Source of the DNA: Wocania arenilitoris
Lineage (GTDB): Bacteria; Bacteroidota; Bacteroidia; Flavobacteriales; Flavobacteriaceae
Assembly (NCBI RefSeq): GCF_021728535.1
Contig: NZ_JAKKDU010000006.1
Location: 62,001-126,000, forward strand
DNA: 64,000 nucleotides
Direction of reading: 5' to 3'
Shown: one piece after another, positions 27,083 to 34,454 of the stretch
Position numbering within the stretch: position 1 is the stretch's first letter
Layout of the letters: each line of letters begins with the position of its first letter
Made by a program: the position numbers and the translations under genes
The notes under the pieces: model-generated
Databases searched by the model: none
What the model was told of the DNA's origin: nothing
The model's input: only the letters and a program-made list of their open reading frames with translations

Positions 27083-27715
27083 ATGGGCAAGATAAAAAAC
27101 ATAGTTTTTGATTTAGGAGGGGTCATTATGAACCTTAATGTGCCAAAAACGATTGAGGAGTTTGAACGATTAGGAATAACTAACATTATAAATAGAACTG
27201 GACATCATTATACGGATTCTGTTTTTTATGATTTTGAAATAGGAAAAGTATCAGAATTTGAATTTATAGAAAAGCTTAGAAAAATGTCAAGTTTGCAACC
27301 ATCAAGTGAAGAAATTCAAAATGCATGGAATGCAATGATATTGAATATGCCACAAGAAAGAATTGAGTGTCTTATTAATTTAAAAGAGAAGTACAATATT
27401 TATCTATTAAGCAATACAAATAGTATTCATCAAAAAAAGTTTTTAAACGAGGTCAATAAAGAGAATAATTTTTCTTTTAACAATTTATTTATAAAAGCTT
27501 ATTATTCACATGAATTAGGAATAAGAAAACCTGATGAAAAAGTATTTCGTTTTGTTCTTAAAGACAGTAATTTGAATGCGGAGGAAACTCTATTTATTGA
27601 TGATTCCATAGATAATATTAGAGTTGCTGAAAAAGCTGGCATTAAAGGATGTTATTTTATTAATGGAAATTTAGAAAGGAATTTAGAAAAGTATAGTATA
27701 TGCATAAATCACTAG
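27083..27715 (+). CDS. HAD-superfamily phosphatase (HAD-IA)
   Basis: A 210-residue cytoplasmic HAD phosphatase starting 10 bases after the transporter, so in the same operon. All four motifs are present: the nucleophile in VFDLGGVIMNL (Asp at residue 10; the usual second Asp of DxD is replaced by Gly, as in the YihX-type subgroup), LLSNTN, the lysine in GIRKPDEKVF, and LFIDDSIDNI. It is close to alpha-D-glucose-1-phosphate phosphatase-like proteins. In this setting it could dephosphorylate the sugar or glycerol phosphate brought in by the transporter. Confidence 0.9.
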   Translation: MGKIKNIVFDLGGVIMNLNVPKTIEEFERLGITNIINRTGHHYTDSVFYDFEIGKVSEFEFIEKLRKMSSLQPSSEEIQNAWNAMILNMPQERIECLINLKEKYNIYLLSNTNSIHQKKFLNEVNKENNFSFNNLFIKAYYSHELGIRKPDEKVFRFVLKDSNLNAEETLFIDDSIDNIRVAEKAGIKGCYFINGNLERNLEKYSICINH

Positions 27716-27793
27716 AGTTGAAAAAATGGTGTTACACATAAGATTTACCCACCCACAATAGCGAAGTACAACCGTAAAGAAATTTATGGTTGG

Positions 27794-28144
27794 TTATGAA
27801 ATGTTTGGTTCGCCACAGCGTGATATAACAGCGGAAATGGCATCAAAATTAATAAGAGAGAAAACTAACGCAGTAACTGTCTTTCCTTCATCTATAAAGC
27901 GCTCTTGTAGTTTTTGAAGCTTATGTCTAATACTGTCAATATATGAGTTGATAGTTCTGGATTCAGCACTAGTACCTTTTAATTTGCCAGTAGTAGAATC
28001 CCATTTTTCTATAAGTACCTTTCGTTGAATACTTATCTGTGCTCTTTTGCCATTTACCGTTATACGTGCATAAATAGGGGCTTTACCATCTAAAGTCGCT
28101 TTGTTTTTCTGCAAGAAGAAAAGAATAGAAAAAGTGTGATACAT
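27794..28144 (-). pseudogene. Truncated tyrosine integrase (N-terminal arm-binding domain only)
   Basis: The frame gives 116 residues with the start of a Bacteroidota phage-type integrase: FFLQKNKATLDGKAPIYARI, TVNGKRAQIS, KWDSTTGKLKG and a helical coil [20 protein letters not shown]. This is the arm-type DNA-binding domain. The sequence departs from the family after about residue 90 and stops, so the core-binding and catalytic domains (with the R...H-R...Y residues) are absent. It lies just past the 3' end of tRNA-Ser, the classical site for such elements. Confidence 0.85.
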
Positions 28145-28285
28145 CGGTTACCTATATAAATTCTACATAAATATAATGATTTTTATATTTATAACCTACT
28201 GTTAATCATAGTATTTATAGGTGTTTAATGAAATTCGGTTCCCTATATAAAAAATCAAAATAGGTAACCGAATAGGTTACTTTTT
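28144..28285. repeat. GGTTACCTAT repeats between integrase relic and tRNA-Ser
   Basis: CGGTTACCTATATAAA (28144-28159) and CGGTTCCCTATATAAA (28235-28250) are direct repeats. AGGTAACCGAATAGGTTAC (28262-28280) carries the same core inverted and again direct. AGGTAACCGAATA also occurs from 17984. These are good candidates for integrase arm sites of the lost element. Confidence 0.5.
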
Positions 28286-28327
28286 GATTGATTTTAGTTG
28301 ATTTAAGATGATAATGCTAAAAATTAA

Positions 28328-28360
28328 AAAAGCCCTCAAACATAGTGTTTGTGGGCTTTT
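28328..28360 (-). terminator. Terminator of tRNA-Ser
   Basis: AAAAGCCC pairs with GGGCTTTT, with AAACA/TGTTT continuing the stem. The plus-strand A-run is a T-run for the minus-strand tRNA transcript that ends 24 bases upstream. Confidence 0.75.
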
Positions 28361-28383
28361 AGTAGAATTTAGTAAATTCTTAG

Positions 28384-28468
28384 CGGAGAAAGAGGGATTC
28401 GAACCCCCGGAGGTGTGACCCTCAACAGTTTTCAAGACTGCCGCATTCGACCACTCTGCCATTTCTCC
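28384..28468 (-). tRNA. tRNA-Ser (anticodon UGA)
   Basis: On the minus strand the gene starts GGAGAAATGGCAGAGTGG at 28468. Acceptor strands GGAGAAA and TTTCTCC pair fully. The anticodon arm CAGTCTTGAAAACTG has TGA in the loop, a long variable arm follows (type II tRNA), and the T arm GGGGGTTCGAATCCC is standard. The discriminator is G and CCA is not encoded. The length of 85 fits tRNA-Ser. Confidence 0.95.
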
Positions 28469-28654
28469 AGTGTTTCATCAGGTATTCCCTGAATGCGCGT
28501 GCAAATATAGAACCCTTTTTTATTTCTTTCAAATAAAATATCTACTTTTTTAAAATAAAATTTATCTCGTAATGTATTCGTTTAATTTATTTAGCTTCAT
28601 GGTAAAAAGAAAATTTCAAACCTTATTTTTGTAGCAAAAGATTGTGAAAATATT

Positions 28655-29284
28655 ATGAATACAATAAAACAATTACAATGGCGCTATGCCACTAAAAAGT
28701 TTAATGCCGATAAAAAATTAACAGAAAAAAAATTAGAGATTTTAAAACAAGCATTTAACTTAACAGCAACATCTTTTGGCTTGCAAACTATAAGTATGTT
28801 AATTATCGAAAATAAAGACATCAGAGCATCTCTAGTTCCTTTTTCGTATCATCAAACACAAGTTTTAGATGCTTCACATTTATTGGTTATTTGCATTCAA
28901 AACAACATAAAAAGTAAAGATATAAACAGCTACTATAAAAACATAAAAAATACCCGTAATACCCCAGATAGCATATTAGAGCCGTACAGAAAAAATCTTA
29001 TAGAAATAATGGCTAGCATGTCTAAAAAACAACGCCAACAATGGTCTAAAAACCAAGCATACATTGCACTTGGCAATTTAATGACAATTTGTGCCATAGA
29101 AAACATAGATTCTTGCCCTATGGAAGGTTTTGTCTCAAAAGAGTACGATAGTATTTTAAAACTAAAAGAAAAAGGATTAAAATCTGTATTATTACTACCA
29201 GTGGGCTATAGAGCAGAAAACGATATGTTTTCAACATTTAAAAAAGTAAGAAAACCTATTAACGAAACTATTATAGAACTATAA
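28655..29284 (+). CDS. NAD(P)H-dependent nitroreductase-family oxidoreductase
   Basis: A 209-residue FMN-dependent nitroreductase-fold protein of the NfsB-like type. LQWRYATKKFNADKKL at the start, the FMN-contacting region TATSFGLQTISMLII, QAYIALGNLMTICAIENIDS and CPMEGF, and the C-terminal LLPVGYRAENDMF with FKKVRKP are family features. It is expected to reduce quinones or nitro compounds in the cytoplasm. A -7 box TATTTTTG (28624-28631) lies 23 bases before the ATG. It stands alone between tRNA-Ser and an aminotransferase gene. Confidence 0.92.
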   Translation: MNTIKQLQWRYATKKFNADKKLTEKKLEILKQAFNLTATSFGLQTISMLIIENKDIRASLVPFSYHQTQVLDASHLLVICIQNNIKSKDINSYYKNIKNTRNTPDSILEPYRKNLIEIMASMSKKQRQQWSKNQAYIALGNLMTICAIENIDSCPMEGFVSKEYDSILKLKEKGLKSVLLLPVGYRAENDMFSTFKKVRKPINETIIEL

Positions 29285-29359
29285 TAAGTATTTGTTACTT
29301 ATACTGATAGCAATTAGGAATCTAACGCAAAAAGCAATATTTAAAAAGAAAAACACATT

Positions 29360-30553
29360 ATGCCAGGATTTGAATTATTTAGTGATTTAGAACGAAACGA
29401 AGTTAACGACGTTTTACAAAGTGGTGTACTTATGCGCTACGGGTTTGATGGTATGCGAAACGGCCATTGGAAAGCCAAAGAACTAGAAAAACAATTAGAG
29501 CAGCAATTACAAGTAAAACACGCCCAGTTAGTATCTAGCGGAACTGCAGCAGTATCTGTAGCTTTAGCATCTGCAGGAGTAGGAGCAGGAGATGAGGTTA
29601 TTATGCCAACGTTTACTTTCGTGGCAAGTTTTGAAGCCATTATGATGCTTGGAGCTGTTCCTGTTTTAGTAGATATCGATAATACCTTAACACTATGTCC
29701 TAATAAAGTTAAAGAAGCAATAACACCTAAGACAAAGGTTATCATGCCAGTACATATGTGTGGTAGTATGGCAAACTTAGAAGCTCTTCAAGATATTTGT
29801 AAAGCACACAATTTAATTCTTATAGAAGACTCTTCACAAGCCACAGGAGCAACATATAAAGGAAAACCACTAGGAAGTATTGGAGATTTAGGCTGTTTGT
29901 CACTCGATTTTGTAAAAATAATTACTGCAGGAGAAGGAGGTGCGGTACTAACAAATAATGAAGACTATTATAGACATGCAGATCATTATTCAGATCATGG
30001 CCATGACCATGTAGGTAATGACAGAGGAGCAGAAACCCATCCGTTTTTAGGTTATAATTTTCGAATCTCAGAATTACATGCCGCAGTTGGTTTAGCACAA
30101 TTAAAACGTTTAGATGAGTTTGTGTCAATTCAAAAGAAAAACTATACCATAATTCGTGAAGCGCTTTCAGAAGTTTCAGAAATTACTTTCAGAACCGTTC
30201 CAGAAGGCGGAGTAGAAAGCTATTCCTTTTTAAGCTTCTTTTTGCCAGATTCAGAAATTGCAACAAAAGTGTCGCAAACATTCAATGCAAATGGCGTAGA
30301 TGCATGCTGGAATTATTATAATAACAGTTGGCATTACATTAGAGAATGGCAACATCTTAAGAACATAAAGTCGTTATATCCAATCTCTGAAGAAGTAAAA
30401 AATGGTTTAAACTATCTACAATCAAAAACTTTTGAACAGTCAGACCACTATATTTCTCGAAATATATCCTGCTTAATAAAACTATCTTGGACAGAAGCTG
30501 AAGTAGAGCAAAGAGCTTTAAAAATGGTTGAAGCTATAAAAAGCAATTTATAA
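29360..30553 (+). CDS. DegT/DnrJ/EryC1/StrS-family PLP aminotransferase
   Basis: A 397-residue sugar-type aminotransferase of fold type I. SSGTAAVSVALASAGVGAGD binds PLP phosphate, and DEVIMPTFTFVAS and ILIEDSSQATGATYKGKPLG are signature blocks. The Schiff-base lysine is in DFVKIITAGEGGAVLT. A histidine-rich loop (HADHYSDHGHDH) precedes NFRISELHAAVGLAQLKRL. The family usually makes amino sugars, but no other sugar-nucleotide genes are nearby, so its substrate cannot be told. It converges on ribB with one base between the stops. Confidence 0.92.
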   Translation: MPGFELFSDLERNEVNDVLQSGVLMRYGFDGMRNGHWKAKELEKQLEQQLQVKHAQLVSSGTAAVSVALASAGVGAGDEVIMPTFTFVASFEAIMMLGAVPVLVDIDNTLTLCPNKVKEAITPKTKVIMPVHMCGSMANLEALQDICKAHNLILIEDSSQATGATYKGKPLGSIGDLGCLSLDFVKIITAGEGGAVLTNNEDYYRHADHYSDHGHDHVGNDRGAETHPFLGYNFRISELHAAVGLAQLKRLDEFVSIQKKNYTIIREALSEVSEITFRTVPEGGVESYSFLSFFLPDSEIATKVSQTFNANGVDACWNYYNNSWHYIREWQHLKNIKSLYPISEEVKNGLNYLQSKTFEQSDHYISRNISCLIKLSWTEAEVEQRALKMVEAIKSNL

Positions 30554-30554
30554 A

Positions 30555-31712
30555 TTAATATTTTACATAATCTACAATTTCTAAACCATAGCCAATTAAT
30601 CCAACGCGTTTGGTTTGAGTATTAGAAATTAAACTTAATTTATGAATATTTAAATCGTGAAGTATTTGAGCTCCTATGCCAAAATCGCGATTATCCATAT
30701 TTATTTTTGGTGCTTTTGTAATTTTATTAGGACTTTGATTTTTCTTTAAAAAAGACAAACGACTTAGGATATTCATGGATTGCGATTCTTGATTTATAAA
30801 AATAATAGCACCTTTACCTTTGGCGTTTATTAGCTTAAACATATTGTCTAATTGCTTGTCTACATTATTAGTTAGTGTACCAAGAATATCATTGTTAATT
30901 AAAGTAGAGTTAATTCTAGTAAGTACAGGTTCATTATCTTTCCATTGTCCTTTTGTTAAGGCTATATGTACTTGATTATTAGTAGTTTGTTTGTAGGCTC
31001 TTAAACGAAAACTTCCAAAACGAGTTTCAATCTCAAAATCTTCTTTTTTCTCAATTAAAGAGTCGTGTTGCATTCTATATGCTACTAAATCTTCAATAGA
31101 AACAATTTTTAAATCCAATTTTTTTGCCACCTCAATAAGCTCAGGTAAACGTGCCATAGAGCCATCTTCATTCATTATTTCAACAATAACGCCTGCTGGT
31201 TTTAAACCTGCTAAACGCGCAAAATCAATGGCTGCTTCGGTATGTCCTGTACGACGTAAAACACCACCTTCTTTAGCTACTAACGGAAATATATGTCCTG
31301 GTCTTCCTAACTCAAAAGGTTTAGTTTCTGGGTTAATTAAAGCTTTAACGGTTTTAGCTCTGTCGCTAGCCGAAATACCTGTTGTAACCCCATTTCCTCT
31401 TAAATCAACAGAAACAGTAAAAGCCGTTTCCATGGGGTCGGTATTATTGCGCACCATCATATTAAGTTGTAACTCTTTACATCTGTTTTCTGTTAGTGGA
31501 GTACAAATAAGTCCTCTTCCATGGGTTGCCATAAAGTTTATCATTTGTGGAGTAGCCATGTCGGCAGCAGCTACAAAATCGCCTTCGTTTTCACGATTTT
31601 CGTCATCTACAACAATAATAACTTTGCCATTCCTTATATCGTCAATAGCTTCGTGTATGGTATTTAGTTTAAACTCTGAAGTTGTGTTTGTTGTCATAGG
31701 TTCTAAAATCAT
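30555..31712 (-). CDS. ribB: 3,4-dihydroxy-2-butanone-4-phosphate synthase with degenerate GTP cyclohydrolase II domain
   Basis: The N-terminal half (to about residue 215) is a complete RibB that makes the four-carbon unit of riboflavin from ribulose 5-phosphate: VVDDENRENEGDF (36-46), GLICTPLTENR, VTTGISASDRAKT and GRPGHIFPLVAKEGGVLRR. The C-terminal half follows the GTP cyclohydrolase II fold, with a recognisable end RDFGIGAQILHDLN. The zinc-cysteine and catalytic region is replaced by VLTRINSTLINNDILGTLTN, with no cysteine. It should be inactive for GTP, like the RibX domain of RibBX proteins. An internal ATG at 31697 is the better start if the -7 box at 31717-31724 is used. Confidence 0.93.
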   Translation of the reverse strand: MILEPMTTNTTSEFKLNTIHEAIDDIRNGKVIIVVDDENRENEGDFVAAADMATPQMINFMATHGRGLICTPLTENRCKELQLNMMVRNNTDPMETAFTVSVDLRGNGVTTGISASDRAKTVKALINPETKPFELGRPGHIFPLVAKEGGVLRRTGHTEAAIDFARLAGLKPAGVIVEIMNEDGSMARLPELIEVAKKLDLKIVSIEDLVAYRMQHDSLIEKKEDFEIETRFGSFRLRAYKQTTNNQVHIALTKGQWKDNEPVLTRINSTLINNDILGTLTNNVDKQLDNMFKLINAKGKGAIIFINQESQSMNILSRLSFLKKNQSPNKITKAPKINMDNRDFGIGAQILHDLNIHKLSLISNTQTKRVGLIGYGLEIVDYVKY

Positions 31713-31716
31713 AGTA

Positions 31717-31724
31717 CAAAGATA
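31717..31724 (-). promoter_or_regulatory. -7 promoter box of ribB
   Basis: The minus strand reads TATCTTTG, matching TAnnTTTG, four bases before the first ATG of ribB. I see no good -33 TTTG. If used, the mRNA would begin at or near the first ATG, favouring the internal start at 31697. Confidence 0.4.
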
Positions 31725-31728
31725 TTGC

Positions 31729-33738
31729 TTATTTTAAACAGTCTAAGCAGTTTTGTTTTAAGTCCTCATTAATTTTTACATTTAAAAAAGGAAAAACTAA
31801 CATGTATAGTGGTATGCCGAGTATTAAAATGATAATATTTGGATACTTTTCTTTTTTATTGATATGCTTATAAAAACGGGTTAAATTAATAACAGATTTT
31901 AAATAATAAACAATGTATAAAAACAATGAAACAATACTTAATTGTATAGATGCCGATTGTAAGGATGGCAATTTATTGTTTTTAAACACAAAGAATAATA
32001 GTAATAAAACAATACCAATATTGTATAAAACTATAGCGAATTTTGAGTGTGCTTTGTAGTTAAAAGAAATAGTTTTAGAGGTATTAAACGTTTTGTTAAT
32101 GGTTATTCCACTATCTCTTAATTCATTTATTTCAATACCCCTTGAGTTAAGAATTTTAATAGCTTCGTAGCGACTATCTTCGTGATGACCAAGTGAATCG
32201 AAGTTTTTAATAACGTTAATTAATTCTTCATTTTTATAAGCATGAAGAAACTTGTAACTAATACCGTCTTTGGGTTTAATATTGAATATCTTTTTAAGTG
32301 GCTCTAGAATATTACCAACTTCAAATAAACCTTTATCAGCAGTTGCTCTTTTGGTTAAAAACACACCTAAAGGAAACATAACTAGCGTGGAAAACCAACT
32401 GGCGAGTATGGGATTAAAATCGCCACTTTTAGCACTATTTGTTGCAAAAATGCCTATAAAATGGTACGTTAAGAATAAAAGTATAGCAATTACCATAGGC
32501 AATCCAATACCGCCTTTTCGAATTAAAGCACCAAGTGGCGCACCAACAAAAAACAAAATAACACAAGCAAAGCCCAAGGCAAATTTTTCATGAAAAGAAA
32601 TAATGTGTTTATTATAATTTTTTTTGAATTCTTTTTGGCCAGCTCTTTTTGTTTCTAAAATCTGCTTTGTGCTTGTTACATTTCTTAAAGCTAAATCTAG
32701 TAGTTGTGTTTTTTGTTTTGTTTTAAATAAATCTAAAATCTCACCATTATAAATAGAATCTGTTTCCAAATTTATAGTATTTTTAGAAGTCGCTTTTAAT
32801 TTAATTGAGGGTGTTGTTATGTTTTTTAATTTAGATATGTTTGCACGTAAATACATACTTTTAGAAAGAGTTTCATGCTCATTACTTCTTTTTTCTATAA
32901 GTGAATCTATGGTGTAATTTAATTCGCTTAAATTGAGCATGTTATATCTATCAGTGGTAGATTTATCATCAATATCTACATTGTTATTAATCTGTGATAA
33001 ATCAATATTTATAGTGTATGTATCGAACTTACTTTTAACAAATGGGCTTTTGCTTCTTTCTTTAAAACTTTTGCGAAAAAGATCATTGTAATAGTTTCCG
33101 TCAAATAAAATTAGTTTCAAGACTTTTGAAGTTTCTTTGCTTTTAAATTTACCTGTTTTAGATTTTATTAATCTTGTATTTTTGTTTTTATCTTGTCCTT
33201 TAATATGTATTACAACATTGTTTAAAGAATAATCACCTTCCTTTCCAGTTTTATTTTCAAATTTTATGTTGTAATCTCCAACCTCATTAAATTGTCCAGC
33301 AGCTAAAAGCATTTCTGGTTTTAACTTGGCTATATTTTTGCGTAAATTAAGTGAGTTGTATTCTGCCCAAGGAATTACATTGTTTGAAAACATAAAAGTT
33401 GTAAAACCTAATATGGCAATAAATATGCTAAGTCCAGACATGGCACGTTGTAGTGAAATCCCTGTAGATTTCATAGCTGCGAACTCGTAATTCTCTGCAA
33501 AACTACCAAACACCATTATAGACGATAGCAATATGGTTAGCGGTATCACTAAAGGAATAAGTTTTGGCATAAAATATACCAAGAACTTAACAACCACAAC
33601 CATATCTAAATCTTTACCAGCGAGTTCTTTTATGTATAGCCAAATGGTTTGTAAAACAAAAATCAGCATGAGAATAATAAACACGCTGAGAAAAGTTTTT
33701 AAATAGGTTATTAGTATGTAACGGTCAAGTATTTTCAC
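31729..33738 (-). CDS. LptF/LptG-family (YjgP/YjgQ) permease
   Basis: A 669-residue inner-membrane permease of the LPS export machine. It opens with ILDRYILITYLKTFLSVFII and LIPLVIPLTILLSSIMVFGS, the usual coupling and membrane segments. A large periplasmic beta-jellyroll follows (about 100-380), then KFALGFACVILFFVGAPLGA and GIGLPMVIAILLFLTYHF. About 200 extra residues at the C terminus with more membrane segments (IVLYNIGIVLLLLFFVFKNN) make it much longer than the 360-residue E. coli proteins; this extension is common in Bacteroidota. It stands between the lolA-like gene and ribB in one direction. Confidence 0.92.
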   Translation of the reverse strand: MKILDRYILITYLKTFLSVFIILMLIFVLQTIWLYIKELAGKDLDMVVVVKFLVYFMPKLIPLVIPLTILLSSIMVFGSFAENYEFAAMKSTGISLQRAMSGLSIFIAILGFTTFMFSNNVIPWAEYNSLNLRKNIAKLKPEMLLAAGQFNEVGDYNIKFENKTGKEGDYSLNNVVIHIKGQDKNKNTRLIKSKTGKFKSKETSKVLKLILFDGNYYNDLFRKSFKERSKSPFVKSKFDTYTINIDLSQINNNVDIDDKSTTDRYNMLNLSELNYTIDSLIEKRSNEHETLSKSMYLRANISKLKNITTPSIKLKATSKNTINLETDSIYNGEILDLFKTKQKTQLLDLALRNVTSTKQILETKRAGQKEFKKNYNKHIISFHEKFALGFACVILFFVGAPLGALIRKGGIGLPMVIAILLFLTYHFIGIFATNSAKSGDFNPILASWFSTLVMFPLGVFLTKRATADKGLFEVGNILEPLKKIFNIKPKDGISYKFLHAYKNEELINVIKNFDSLGHHEDSRYEAIKILNSRGIEINELRDSGITINKTFNTSKTISFNYKAHSKFAIVLYNIGIVLLLLFFVFKNNKLPSLQSASIQLSIVSLFLYIVYYLKSVINLTRFYKHINKKEKYPNIIILILGIPLYMLVFPFLNVKINEDLKQNCLDCLK

Positions 33739-33748
33739 GAAAAGTTAC

Positions 33749-34384
33749 CTAATCTAATTTATTAATATAATAATCTGCATATTTATTAGCATCAAAGGTA
33801 AATAAGGTTTTTGATAAAGGTTCGTTTGTTTTAAAAGAATTAACAGTAAGCGTAGTTTTTGTACCATTTTTACCTATTTGAATCAGGTTGTAAATGTGCT
33901 TAGTTTGTTTGTCGATACCTAAAAGAATATGCTTAATTTCAGAGTTTGAATCAATTGGTGTTAATTTTACGTACTGTACTTTTCTGCCTTTTATGTTTTG
34001 CTCAATATCCATAGCATACATATAACCGTCTTCGTAAAACGATAACATTTTGCTTGGTGTAATATTGTCTTCTTCATCGGTATTATCAGATGAAATGGTA
34101 ACTTCTTCATCTTCTGGACTAATGCTATACATGGTTTTTCCATCAAAAAGGCGTGTAATTCCAAGAATGTTTAACCTATATTTTTCACCTTGCATTACTA
34201 CATCACCACGGGTTTCTTGTTTTATGTTTTCAGAAGTATTTTCAAGCACATATTTAAAGTCTATTGAAATATTTTCGTAGTTTTTTACTTTGGCTGAAAC
34301 TTCTTGTAATAAAGTTTTTCCATTGTTTTGTGAGAAAGCACTAACTGAAAGTGTAATTAATAAGATGCTAATAATTCTTTTCAT
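33749..34384 (-). CDS. Outer-membrane lipoprotein carrier LolA-like protein
   Basis: A 211-residue exported protein (signal MKRIISILLITLSVSAFSQ). ISIDFKYVLENTSENIKQET, GDVVMQGEKYRLNILGITRL and FDGKTMYSISPEDEEVTIS show the LolA half-barrel pattern. In E. coli LolA carries lipoproteins across the periplasm. The gene lies between ftsK and the LPS permease, a frequent order in Flavobacteriaceae (LolA-FtsK pairing is also seen in E. coli). Sequence likeness to the proteobacterial protein is low, so the assignment rests on fold pattern and context. Confidence 0.85.
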   Translation of the reverse strand: MKRIISILLITLSVSAFSQNNGKTLLQEVSAKVKNYENISIDFKYVLENTSENIKQETRGDVVMQGEKYRLNILGITRLFDGKTMYSISPEDEEVTISSDNTDEEDNITPSKMLSFYEDGYMYAMDIEQNIKGRKVQYVKLTPIDSNSEIKHILLGIDKQTKHIYNLIQIGKNGTKTTLTVNSFKTNEPLSKTLFTFDANKYADYYINKLD

Positions 34385-34454
34385 TGAATAATTTTTTTAA
34401 AATTGATAACCAAACCATTTTATTTAGAGAGGTGTTTTTATTGTTAAATATCTG

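Noticed and set aside
28277-28462. Minus-strand 61-codon frame (MAEWSNAAVLKTVEG...)
   Set aside because: It is the translated tRNA-Ser gene, a well-known false ORF.
31228-31737. Plus-strand 169-codon frame opposite ribB
   Set aside because: It is fully antisense to the conserved RibB catalytic domain and has no family features.
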